The notes under the pieces were generated by a model, which was given only the letters and a program-made list of their open reading frames with translations, did no database searches and had not been told where the DNA came from. Positions 48,528-56,717 of a stretch of DNA of 64,000 nucleotides are shown piece by piece (position 1 is the stretch's first letter; every line of letters begins with the position of its first letter). The translations under genes and the position numbers were made by a program. The stretch is from JAPPLB01 sp965206655 (GTDB lineage: Bacteria > Acidobacteriota > Terriglobia > Bryobacterales > UBA6623). The stretch lies in the NCBI GenBank assembly GCA_965206655.1, contig CBDBKC010000010.1:1-64000 (forward strand), in the 5' to 3' direction.

Positions 48528-50410
48528 ATCGGGTCGGGTGACGGGGATTGAGGCCCCGCCACCCTCCCACACCACCGGACATACGGTTTTCCGTATCCGG
48601 CGGTTGAACCCAGCGGCCTTACGTTCGCGCCGCAAGATCCGATGGCATCACAAACCCGTAGCGCCGCAACGTTGCATTCGATAACGCTGTCTGCAACAGT
48701 CCGTTCGCCGCTATGCGCCAAGCGCCGCGACGTGCCGGAACCAGTTTCAACAACCGTTCCCCAATGCCCAACCGACGTAAAGCCCGCCGGCGTCCCGTTG
48801 CGCCATGCCAGCGCAGCCAGAAACATTTCCGTATGTGCCGCCGCACCCATCCTTCCAGTAGGAAAATCGCACGCCGTCGCTCCGCCAACCGGTAGTATCC
48901 CCACCAGCCGCGAACGTACCGCCGCCACTCGTCGCGTAACTGCCGACTCGTGACCGAGCGGTTGCCGCACCAGATCTCCCGCACCTTCCGTTTGAATCGC
49001 TCGACACTTTCCGGCGCTGCTTCCACCTGCCCCTGGCGGTTCAGACGAAACCCCAGGAACTTCCGCTCCCACGGCCTCCCCGCCCCGCTCTTGGCCTCGT
49101 TCACTTTCAGTCGCAGATGCTTTTCGATCCAAGCCGTGATCCCCGCCAGCACACGCTTCGCCGCCGCTTCACTGCCCACATAGATGTTGCAGTCATCCGC
49201 GTACCGGCAGAACCGTAGCCCACGTCTCTCCAGCTCCCGATCAAGCGCATCAAGGTAGATGTTCGCCAGCAACGGTGACAACGGCCCGCCTTGCGGCGTG
49301 CCCTCCGCGCTGCGCACCACCACCCCCTCCGTCAGCACTCCGGCCCGTAGATACCGGCCGATCAACCCCAGCACTCGCTTGTCGCGAATGACTTCCGCCA
49401 CCCGCCGCATCAAAATGTCGTGATTGACCACGTCGAAGAACCGCGCGATGTCAATATCCACCACCCAGTCCTTGCCCTCGCGAACGTATCTTTGCGCCAC
49501 TCGCACTGCGTCATGCGCACTCCGTCCCGGCCGGAACCCGTAGCTCGACTCGCTGAACCGCGGATCGAAGATCGGCTGCAGAACTTGCAGCAACGCTTGC
49601 TGCACCAGCCGATCTATTACCGTCGGTATCCCAAGCTGTCGCTTCCCCCCGCTCGGCTTCGGTATCTCTACCCGCCTTACGGGACTCGGCGTCCAACGCC
49701 CGGACACGAGTTTCGCTCGAATCTCCGTGCCGTGACGGCGAAAGTGAGGTTCGAGTTCTTCGGTCGTCATCTTGTCGATCCCCGCCGCGCCCCGCTTGCG
49801 TTTCACCGCCCGCAGAGCCCGTTCGAGGTTCTCCTCTCCGACCACCTGTTCCATCAGTTCTTCGTGCATTGCTTTCTTCGATGAGTCTCGCCGAACTTCG
49901 CCTCGTCGCCGCCGGAGGGAGGCCCATCCCGGTTCCACCGTTCCTGCCTGCCCCTGCTCCCCTTGCGTTCCCCCGATGGGGAAGGACCTTTCGGTCCGGG
50001 ACTCCGGACTTCTTTCGGCTCGGTTCGAGTCGCTCCTCTCGCTTTGCTCCTTGGTTCTTCGGCCCTTCGCTCCGGCGCTATTACCCGCCTTCCTCGCTAC
50101 TACGGCCTCTGCTGACTTCTCCTCCGCTCTCACCGAGGAGATCTCCCCAGGTAAGGTGCTGAATCTTTCCCTTCACACCGCCCGGCTCTACCGCGCACGT
50201 CTTCGGATGGACTTCGGGCTTCACGTTGGCTAGCACGCTTACCGCCCGTACACGGCCTCTCTGCCGATTCGTGTTCCTACGGTCAAAGGTTTGTTCCCCG
50301 CTTCCTTCAGCTTCACCTCGCGGCTACGCCTTGCGGTTCCCTACGGTTACCTCCATCAGTTCCCGGTCGGCTCCTTTCAGCCAACTAGATTCAGCCCATG
50401 CTGGGCACAC
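48528..50410 (-). mobile_element. Group II intron, 1883 bp
   Basis: The 5' end GTGTGCCCAGCATGGGC (50410 downward) has the GUGYG boundary. Near the 3' end, domain V is recognisable on the minus strand (48605-48571: CGGATACGGAAAACCGTATG in a GGUGGU context). Domain VI (48568-48531) is a GC-rich stem with a bulged A about seven bases before the end. The 3' boundary is placed at ...CCCGAT (48528). The maturase frame lies inside. Just upstream of the 5' exon junction is a strong hairpin (50414-50439), the type of site preferred by group IIC introns. The boundaries rest on pattern recognition, not folding. Confidence 0.8.
48619..50133 (-). CDS. ltrA: Group II intron reverse transcriptase/maturase
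   Basis: Intron-encoded protein needed for splicing and retrohoming. RT domain: EELMEQVVGEENLERALRAVKRKRGAAGIDKMT, SSYGFRPGRSAHDAVR, VVDIDIARFFDVVNHD, GTPQGGPLSPLLANIYLDALD and the catalytic YADD (FCRYADDCNIYVGS). Maturase domain X follows (RRYVRGWWGYYRLAERRR). There is no HNH endonuclease domain, as in many bacterial introns of this kind. The first 88 residues are Ser/Arg-rich, so the real start may be ATG 49869 (MHEELMEQVV). No frame breaks, so the intron may be mobile. Confidence 0.93.
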   Translation of the reverse strand: MRAEEKSAEAVVARKAGNSAGAKGRRTKEQSERSDSNRAERSPESRTERSFPIGGTQGEQGQAGTVEPGWASLRRRRGEVRRDSSKKAMHEELMEQVVGEENLERALRAVKRKRGAAGIDKMTTEELEPHFRRHGTEIRAKLVSGRWTPSPVRRVEIPKPSGGKRQLGIPTVIDRLVQQALLQVLQPIFDPRFSESSYGFRPGRSAHDAVRVAQRYVREGKDWVVDIDIARFFDVVNHDILMRRVAEVIRDKRVLGLIGRYLRAGVLTEGVVVRSAEGTPQGGPLSPLLANIYLDALDRELERRGLRFCRYADDCNIYVGSEAAAKRVLAGITAWIEKHLRLKVNEAKSGAGRPWERKFLGFRLNRQGQVEAAPESVERFKRKVREIWCGNRSVTSRQLRDEWRRYVRGWWGYYRLAERRRAIFLLEGWVRRHIRKCFWLRWHGATGRRRALRRLGIGERLLKLVPARRGAWRIAANGLLQTALSNATLRRYGFVMPSDLAART

Positions 50411-50413
50411 TAG

Positions 50414-50439
50414 CGCGGACCCCGGCTTTGGGGTCCGCG
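50414..50439. terminator. Strong hairpin beside the intron 5' end
   Basis: CGCGGACCCC (50414-50423) and GGGGTCCGCG (50430-50439) form a perfect 10-bp stem with a GGCTTT loop. On the plus strand GCTTTT follows. It adjoins the intron insertion point by four bases and may be the terminator-like target used by the intron. Confidence 0.7.
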
Positions 50440-51149
50440 GCTTTTCCGTCTTACAAAATCAGAACCGCGACCGTCTCATTCGGCCGGCTCCTTACTCCGG
50501 CTCCTCCAACCCCACCTCCCCCAACCGCCGCCGAGCCCCCACCAACCACTTCGGCGGACGCCCCCAATCGGAAATCGGTCGGAAATTCGGAAATCGTCGG
50601 AAATCGGGACAGCCTCAATTGCAGCTGAACCGCCGCGCAGAAACAGACTACAAGTCTCAATATATCAATCACCTACATCGATACCGAGTCTCTGGACCGC
50701 CAACAGCGAGCATGCGGGTGCAGGTAAGTAACTCGCTTGTAATCAATGATTTGACTACATAGTCGGCGCGCCGTCCATCCAAACCGAGGCTGTCCCGGTT
50801 TTTGATCAAAGGGGACGGGAGCCCTTTTTAAGTAACTATCACGACCGCATTTGGCCAAATCAGTTCGAGTTGTTCTTCGATGTGAGCGTCCCCCGCGGAC
50901 ACACCCGCGACGGATGCCGACAGAGCACGAAACCATGCAGGCGCAGTCCGCCTGCACTGTCGCATCAGCCGTGAGCTAACCCGCTCAACACCACCCGTCG
51001 CTTCTGTTGGGGTGGTCCACTGAGGTCAAACGGCAGAAGCCGCTGGGGCGCCCCAGCATTTTCATGCACGACCCGTTCTTTGACAACACGTGACAGGGCC
51101 AAAACCGCGAACGCAAGATCGAAATCCTTAATCCGTCCGCTCTTGCCCA
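50440..51149. other. Intergenic stretch, no gene recognised
   Basis: About 700 bases between the intron-side hairpin and repeat copy C. A short run of imperfect repeats of TCGGAAAT occurs at 50567-50606. Open frames on either strand lack domains, start signals and protein-like composition. No RNA gene was recognised. Confidence 0.6.
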
Positions 51150-51196
51150 AGCCGAGCCGGGAGAGACAACGACCGGTGCGCACCCGCAACCCGCTA
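51150..51196 (+). repeat. Dispersed intergenic repeat, copy C
   Basis: AGCCGAGCCGGGAGAGACAA continues CGACCGGTGCGCACCCGCAACCC. It shares about 30 positions with the units at 44.1-44.45 kb and with copy A at 27683-27730 (minus). It lies in a 1.1-kb gene-free region ahead of the S9 peptidase gene. Confidence 0.65.
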
Positions 51197-51235
51197 ATGA
51201 AACACACGAAAGGCCAACACACCCGCGCCGCCACA

Positions 51236-51276
51236 ACAAAACGGCACAAAAAACGCCTCCAAGTGTGCCGTTTTGT
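51236..51276. repeat. Inverted repeat, 13-bp arms
   Basis: ACAAAACGGCACA (51236-51248) is exactly inverted as TGTGCCGTTTTGT (51264-51276), with a 15-base spacer. There is no T-run tail. It is part of the non-coding region before the S9 peptidase gene. Confidence 0.8.
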
Positions 51277-51416
51277 GCCACGACAGCGACGGGAAGCGCC
51301 GAGCCCCAGCCCGCCAACAAATCACCAAACCAACCCAACCCAACGTCCCCAACCATCACAAACAAAACACTTACGACGCCGGACGCCACCCAACTCGCCA
51401 CTCTCCAAGCCCGCGA

Positions 51417-51459
51417 AATGTCCCAAAACCGCCGTCCCCATGGGGCATTTTGGGACATT
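51417..51459. repeat. Inverted repeat, 12-bp arms with nested CCCCATGGGG palindrome
   Basis: AATGTCCCAAAA (51417-51428) and TTTTGGGACATT (51448-51459) are perfect inverted arms. Between them lies CCCCATGGGG. It ends about 60 bases before the S9 start codon, so it could be a regulatory hairpin or operator, or simply a repeat element. Confidence 0.8.
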
Positions 51460-51521
51460 CGAAAAACCCCACCCTCTGTCGCGGCGGCCGCCGTCCCGTA
51501 AACTATTCCCGTGAGGCTCCC

Positions 51522-53531
51522 ATGAACACACGCCTGCGAAAACTCATTCGAATCTCGGCGCTGGCCGCCGTAACCTCGCTGCCCGTGCTGGCACAAACGG
51601 AAGCCGAGGCCACGTCCATTCTGGAGCAGGTCCTGTCCGTAACGTCCGTCGGCGGAGTGGCCATCTCTCCCGACGGCTCGCGCGTGGCATACACGCTCAC
51701 GCCTCACGACAGGAAAGGGAAAAGCCTGGGGTCCGAGATTCATATTGTCTCCACCCAGGGTGGGGCCGATCGCCGGCTGATCGATGGTGGCTCGCCTTCC
51801 TGGTCGCCCGACCGGTCCACGATCGCCTACTTCTCGTCCGCTGCCGGTAGCCGGCAAATCTGGACCATTTCCGCCGCCGGTGGGGAGCCTCATCAGGCCA
51901 CTCAACACGAGGGGTACATGGACCGCTTTCGCTGGGGACCCGACTCGAAGCGCATCGCCCTACTCTTCCGTCGTGCTCACGAGGCGGACCTTCGGTTTCT
52001 GACCAAGGCGCCCCACCCGCTCATGCCGATCTTGGTCGACGGCAACAACCTGCCCATGAACCAGCTCGCAATCGTCGATCTCGAATCCGGCGTGACCGGG
52101 ACGATCACTCCCCGCGGCTACAGCGTCGGCGGCTACGAGCAATGGTTCCCCGACACCTTTTCTTGGTCACCCGACGGCAAACGCATCGTCTTCACGAAAC
52201 GCCCTCATGCCAAGGCCGGCGGCCATCTCTACGGCGACATCGTCTCCCTCACGCCCGGCGGCCAAGCCTCGCGCCTGCTCGTCGAGCAAGAGGGCATGGA
52301 CGCCCATCCCGTCTGGTCGCCCGACGGCCGCCAAATCGCTTACATCTCGACCGAGCGCTACGATTGGGTGACCGTCTCGTACGTATACGTTGTGGACCCC
52401 AAAACGCTCGAGCGGCGCAAGATCACGCCCGACTTCGACGAGAAGATCAAGGATTTCTATTGGACGGCGGATAGCAAGCGAATCCTGTTCATCGCCGGCG
52501 ACCGTACGGCGTCGCAAATCTACTCGGTTGACGTCGCGGCGGCCAAGGTCCAGGCGCTCACGAAAGGGAACGATTTCTACAGCGGGCTGAGTGTCTCGGG
52601 CAAGAGCGACTCAATCGCGTTCATCCGTCAGAACGCGACGACGCCCCCCGACGTTTACTTCGCGAGGTTGACCGACATGAAGCCGAAGCGGTTGACGGAA
52701 GCCAACCCGCGGATAAAGTCGTGGCCCCAGGTTCGAACCGAGGTCGTCCACTGGAAGAGTTTTGACGGCATGAAGATCGAGGGGCTGGTTCACTGGCCGC
52801 TGAACTATCGCGCAGGGCGGAAGTATCCGCTGCTCGTCGTCCCGCACGGCGGCCCTCACTCCGTCATGTCGAACACGTTTGTCAATGGCGAATACCGCAT
52901 CTTCGCGCATCGCGGTTGGGCCGTTTTCCGCCCCAACTTCCGCGGCAGCGGACACTATGGCGAGAAGTTCCTGCGGGCCAACCTCGGCTCATGGGGCATC
53001 GGAGACTACCAGGATGTGATGAGCGGCGTCGATCATCTGATCGGCATGGGCCTCGCCGACCCCGAGAAGCTCGCGATGTCGGGTTCCAGCTACGGCGGCT
53101 ACATGACGTCGTGGACCATTAGCCAAACGGATCGCTTCAAGGCCGCTGTCGTCGGTGCCGCCATTACAGACGTCCCCAGTTTCTTGCGGACAACCGATGT
53201 CCCCGAGCGCTTCGAGAGCTATCTCGGCAAAGACATTCACGTCTACCAACGCGGCTCGCCGATGACGTATGCGGACAATATCAAGACACCCTCGCTGATC
53301 TGGCACGGCGACGCTGACATCCGGGTCCCCGTCATGCAAGGCCGGCACCTCTACACTACCCTGCTCAAGAACGAAGTCCCCGTCGAGTTCATCATCTATC
53401 CGAATGAGCCCCACGGCCTGCGGAGCGTGCTCAACCGGCGCGACCTGCTGCTCCGCAAGATCCGCTGGTTGCACGGCTGGGTGATCGAAGGCAAGCGCCC
53501 GGAGCCGGTCATTCCGGAAAGACCTAAGTAA
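51522..53531 (+). CDS. Exported S9 prolyl-oligopeptidase-family peptidase
   Basis: About 669 residues. ATG 51522 follows GTGAGG and begins a signal peptide (LIRISALAAVTSLPVLAQ). The open frame upstream to 51273 covers inverted repeats and is not coding. The N-terminal half is a WD40/PD40-like propeller (GVAISPDGSRVAYTLTP, GSPSWSPDRSTIAYFSS, HPVWSPDGRQIAYIST). The C-terminal alpha/beta hydrolase has the triad Ser in MSGSSYGGYMTSW, Asp in WHGDADIRVPV, His in NEPHGLRS. It resembles acylaminoacyl/dipeptidyl peptidases of the S9B/C type. Convergent with surE, five bases apart. Confidence 0.93.
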   Translation: MNTRLRKLIRISALAAVTSLPVLAQTEAEATSILEQVLSVTSVGGVAISPDGSRVAYTLTPHDRKGKSLGSEIHIVSTQGGADRRLIDGGSPSWSPDRSTIAYFSSAAGSRQIWTISAAGGEPHQATQHEGYMDRFRWGPDSKRIALLFRRAHEADLRFLTKAPHPLMPILVDGNNLPMNQLAIVDLESGVTGTITPRGYSVGGYEQWFPDTFSWSPDGKRIVFTKRPHAKAGGHLYGDIVSLTPGGQASRLLVEQEGMDAHPVWSPDGRQIAYISTERYDWVTVSYVYVVDPKTLERRKITPDFDEKIKDFYWTADSKRILFIAGDRTASQIYSVDVAAAKVQALTKGNDFYSGLSVSGKSDSIAFIRQNATTPPDVYFARLTDMKPKRLTEANPRIKSWPQVRTEVVHWKSFDGMKIEGLVHWPLNYRAGRKYPLLVVPHGGPHSVMSNTFVNGEYRIFAHRGWAVFRPNFRGSGHYGEKFLRANLGSWGIGDYQDVMSGVDHLIGMGLADPEKLAMSGSSYGGYMTSWTISQTDRFKAAVVGAAITDVPSFLRTTDVPERFESYLGKDIHVYQRGSPMTYADNIKTPSLIWHGDADIRVPVMQGRHLYTTLLKNEVPVEFIIYPNEPHGLRSVLNRRDLLLRKIRWLHGWVIEGKRPEPVIPERPK

Positions 53532-53536
53532 CTGAC

Positions 53537-54292
53537 CTAGCTGCTATGGCGTAGCGGGTCCGCGACGGAGCGCTTGAGCGGCTCCAAGAGCGCTTCCTCG
53601 GTGTGGTCGAAGCGGATTGGCGTGATCGAGATGTGGCCGTCGCGAATGGCTGCGTAGTCCGTCCCGGGCTCGGCATCCGTCAGCGGCACCTCCTCGTGCA
53701 TCCAGTAGTATGGCCGTCCATGAGGGTCGCTGACCTCGACCATCATGTTCCGCGAGATTTTGCGGCTCTGCCTCGTGATTCCAATGCCGCCGTTCCACGG
53801 ATGAGGTACGTTGACGTTAAGCGCCACGCCGCTAGGCAAACCGTCTTCGATCACCTTCGCGGCCAGCCGCGCCCCAAACTCGGCGGTGGCTGAATAGTCG
53901 ATGTCGGTGCGGGCGTTCACCGAGAGAGCAATGGCCGGGATACCGTATTTGGCCGCTTCGGCGGCCGCGGCGACGGTACCTGAGTAGTAGATGTTCTCGC
54001 CGAGATTAGGTCCGCTGTTGATGCCCGAGATGGTTAGATCCGGCCGAAAGCCGAGGATCTGACTTACCGCCATCATCACGGTATCGGCGGGTGTGCCATC
54101 GACAGCGTAGCGCCGAATGCCCTTCGTTTCGTACCGCAACGGCCGCCGCAGGGTGATCGCTCGGCTGGTCCCGCTCTGCTCGGTGAGCGGCGCAACAACG
54201 TAGAGTTCGCCCAGGTTCGCCACAGCCGCTTCGAGTGCATGCAGACCCGGCGCACCGATGCCATCGTCGTTCGTCAGTAGAATGCGAATCAT
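53537..54292 (-). CDS. surE: SurE 5'/3'-nucleotidase
   Basis: Metal-dependent nucleoside monophosphatase. The N-terminal metal site ILLTNDDGIGAPG and the loop VVAPLTEQSGTSRAITL are diagnostic. VDGTPADTVMMAV, GINSGPNLGENIYYSGTVAAA and GIPAIALSVN follow. Length, 251 residues, is normal. It is the last gene of a tight minus-strand run after the MerR regulator (12 bases between stop and start), a pairing also found in other Acidobacteriota. Confidence 0.96.
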   Translation of the reverse strand: MIRILLTNDDGIGAPGLHALEAAVANLGELYVVAPLTEQSGTSRAITLRRPLRYETKGIRRYAVDGTPADTVMMAVSQILGFRPDLTISGINSGPNLGENIYYSGTVAAAAEAAKYGIPAIALSVNARTDIDYSATAEFGARLAAKVIEDGLPSGVALNVNVPHPWNGGIGITRQSRKISRNMMVEVSDPHGRPYYWMHEEVPLTDAEPGTDYAAIRDGHISITPIRFDHTEEALLEPLKRSVADPLRHSS

Positions 54293-54304
54293 GTAGCGGG
54301 CGGC

Positions 54305-54703
54305 TCAGGCTTTGCCGAGCAGCGCAAGGATGTCGCGCAGCTCTTTCTTGATGCCGCTCAAATCGAGCCCGCCGTCGTCCGGCTGGGTGGCCGCGAATGG
54401 CAGTCCCGGTTGCCCGCGCTTCGATGAAGCGCTCTTCTTCTTTCGAGAGCGCGCCCGCATCGCCTTGCGGGCGCCGGCGATTGTGTACCCCTCGTCGTAG
54501 AGCAGGCGCTTAATTTCGAGCACCGTCTCAACGTCTTTGCGACGATACTGACGCTGCCCGCTTGAGGTTTTCTTGGGTGAGAGGGAAGGAAATTCTCCTT
54601 CCCAAAAACGCAGAACGTAGGCTTCGACGCCGGCCAGTTGACTCACATCCCCGATGCGAAAGAAAAGCCGATCGGGGATTTGGGGAGTCTCCTGCTCCGA
54701 CAT
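54305..54703 (-). CDS. MerR-family transcription regulator
   Basis: 132 residues. The winged helix-turn-helix starts FFRIGDVSQLAGVEAYVLRFWEGEFPSLSPKKTSSGQRQYRRKDVETVLEIKRLLYDEGYTIAGARKAM, the typical MerR core. A short basic linker (RSRKKKSASSKRG) and a coiled tail (LSGIKKELRDILALLGKA) follow. There is no metal-binding Cys pair, so it belongs to the cysteine-less, effector-unknown branch. It sits six bases after the hydrolase-like gene and twelve before surE. It may control the cluster at 54.7-61 kb or be a general regulator. Confidence 0.9.
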   Translation of the reverse strand: MSEQETPQIPDRLFFRIGDVSQLAGVEAYVLRFWEGEFPSLSPKKTSSGQRQYRRKDVETVLEIKRLLYDEGYTIAGARKAMRARSRKKKSASSKRGQPGLPFAATQPDDGGLDLSGIKKELRDILALLGKA

Positions 54704-54709
54704 GAGGCC

Positions 54710-56707
54710 TTATCGTACCAGACCTCCTACGCGAATGAGCACGGTGTTCTGTCCCTTGGGTAACAGGACAGCCCAGTGATTTCGGCCCTTGAGAATCGGT
54801 ACTTCCCGTGCTTTGCCACTCACGGTGATGCTGTCGGGTTCGAGGTTCAGCAGCGCGACCGCGCGGCTGGGGGAGCGATAGCTAAATCGCAGCTCGGAAG
54901 AGTGAACAGAGACGTCTAGGAGGTCCGCAGTCAGGCGCAAAAGCCTGAGCGGCGGATGCTCGGCGGCCGCCGAAACCGTGTGGCGGCCGGCAGGAAGCCA
55001 GACAGTGACTCCATCAGACGCGGGCCACAGCCAGCCGTCCACTTCGACGGGGCCGGGTTGCCAAAGGCCGATGGGGTGGACCGTTTCGACCAGCAGGCCC
55101 TTTCCCGTCTCGCGGGCGGTGACGCCGGCAACGGCGTTCGGCAGCAGGGCCCAGTCGGGTCGCGAAACGGAATGTTCGAAATAGAGCAAGACCTGTGAGA
55201 ACGCTTCTCCGGCGGCGTGGAGCAGCCGCAGCAATTCCCCGCCGACCTGCTTCCTCGTTGGATATGTTTGCTGGTAACGCTCGACGATATTGATGTCGAC
55301 GGCGAGTTGCTCGGGATCGGAAGTCAGAGGCCGGTAGCGCGAAGCGATGTCGGTGTAACGGCTGGGACCCCGGTCCCAGAGCGTGGCGGGATCTTCGATC
55401 ACAAGACGGAAGCCGTATTGCTCTGCAAGCGGCAGGAGCGAGGCGGCGTCGGCTCCGAGATACTCCTTCATCCGCGGATCGAGGCGATCGTCGATCTGCG
55501 TCACCATCAGGTCGAGATCAGGGTGGCGGGTGCGCAGGAATCCCAGCCACTCTTCTTGGAGCCGTAGCGTCAAAGCGCCGCGGTACTCGGCAAAGCTTTT
55601 CCATGCCTGCTGGTTGCGGCTCCAGAATAGCGGAGAGTCTTCAGCGAAAAGTTGCAGTGGATCCACTCCGTGCTGCCGCTGGTAGTCGTCTCGGACCCAG
55701 GCATTCATCGGGGTGAAGCGCGCTGGATTCGCCGGCCCGTGCAGCGACTCGAAATAGAGTTCGGCCAGATTGACGCCATCCCAGTCGTGCCGGCCGAGAA
55801 GCTCGTGAACGGTCTCGGTGGCCCGCGCAGAGCACCTGGGTTCGGCGAGGTTCACGAGCTTTCGCCAGTCGAGGCGGGCGTCTTGCAGTGCCGCCGTCTG
55901 CTCCCGACACTCCGGATGCTCGGCCCAAAAGGCTTCGCTGACGTGCGGGAGTTCGAGCCAGGCGTAAGCGAGAACGCCCTCTCGGTGACAGGCCGTGATG
56001 AGTTGATCGAGATAGTCCTCGCCCCGGGGTTCAGGTCCGGTGAAATGCCATGCCGCGATGTGCAGCGCTTGTACACCGCCCTGGCGCCAGCGCCGCGCCA
56101 TGTAGTCAAGATCGACCCGTTGGCGGTACGACGAGTCGAAGAATACGTGCCGCCGGTCGTCCCGGAAGGGGAGTTGCAATCCGAGATTCACGAGCGCGTG
56201 GAGCAAGTAAGGGTAGTGCTCGTAGCCTTCCGCGCCCGGGTCAGTGGCCGCCCAGAGCACGGCGCCGGAACCTTGGCGGAGACCGGCCAGCAGTGGAGCC
56301 GCGGTTCGTTTCTCACGCGTGAAAATGGTCGCCTCGCCGGGGACCTCGTAGACCGGAATGTCGCGCGGATGCTCCCAGACAATACGCAAGCCGGGCTCGC
56401 GTTCCTCCACGATACTCGCCACTTGAACGGATTGACCGGTAGGTTGAAACCCGAGTCGTACCGCGGCCGGATCGTCCCCAATCAGAATGCGGAATCGGGC
56501 CGGTCCGCGCGTCGGTTCAACGCCAACGGCATTCAGCAGGACTCGCCACACGGACGGATCGGCGACCTGTACCGTCAGGTCCGGCCCGGCGCCGGCATCA
56601 GAACCGCGAGCCCAAACGGTGGGCGCGAACGACAGAACGAGCAGAAGCCACCAGGCACTCGTGGCGCAGCGCTTTGCGGGAGAGCGTCGCGCTATGCGCG
56701 ACCTCAC
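54710..56707 (-). CDS. Exported glycoside-hydrolase-like protein (PelA/PgaB-type layout)
   Basis: About 665 residues from GTG 56707, ten bases after the TPR-porin stop. The open frame to 56803 overlaps that gene. An N-terminal signal (SAWWLLLVLSFAPTVWA) is followed by a beta/alpha region (RFRILIGDDPAAVRLGF, YPYLLHALVNLGLQLPF). A TIM-barrel-like hydrolase region follows (RRWRQGGVQALHIAAWHF, REGVLAYAWLELPHVSEAFW, DWDGVNLAELYFE, VTQIDDRLDPRMKEYLG), with possible acid residues E and D. Beta domains follow to the end. By layout it resembles the hydrolases that partner TPR porins in exopolysaccharide systems. Substrate unknown. Confidence 0.65.
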   Translation of the reverse strand: MRSRIARRSPAKRCATSAWWLLLVLSFAPTVWARGSDAGAGPDLTVQVADPSVWRVLLNAVGVEPTRGPARFRILIGDDPAAVRLGFQPTGQSVQVASIVEEREPGLRIVWEHPRDIPVYEVPGEATIFTREKRTAAPLLAGLRQGSGAVLWAATDPGAEGYEHYPYLLHALVNLGLQLPFRDDRRHVFFDSSYRQRVDLDYMARRWRQGGVQALHIAAWHFTGPEPRGEDYLDQLITACHREGVLAYAWLELPHVSEAFWAEHPECREQTAALQDARLDWRKLVNLAEPRCSARATETVHELLGRHDWDGVNLAELYFESLHGPANPARFTPMNAWVRDDYQRQHGVDPLQLFAEDSPLFWSRNQQAWKSFAEYRGALTLRLQEEWLGFLRTRHPDLDLMVTQIDDRLDPRMKEYLGADAASLLPLAEQYGFRLVIEDPATLWDRGPSRYTDIASRYRPLTSDPEQLAVDINIVERYQQTYPTRKQVGGELLRLLHAAGEAFSQVLLYFEHSVSRPDWALLPNAVAGVTARETGKGLLVETVHPIGLWQPGPVEVDGWLWPASDGVTVWLPAGRHTVSAAAEHPPLRLLRLTADLLDVSVHSSELRFSYRSPSRAVALLNLEPDSITVSGKAREVPILKGRNHWAVLLPKGQNTVLIRVGGLVR

Positions 56708-56717
56708 CCATGGCTGA

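Noticed and set aside
50985..51908. 307-residue minus-strand open frame overlapping the S9 gene start, and the plus-strand frame at 51080-51514
   Set aside because: Both cross inverted and dispersed repeats, have no domain, and conflict with the supported S9 start at 51522.
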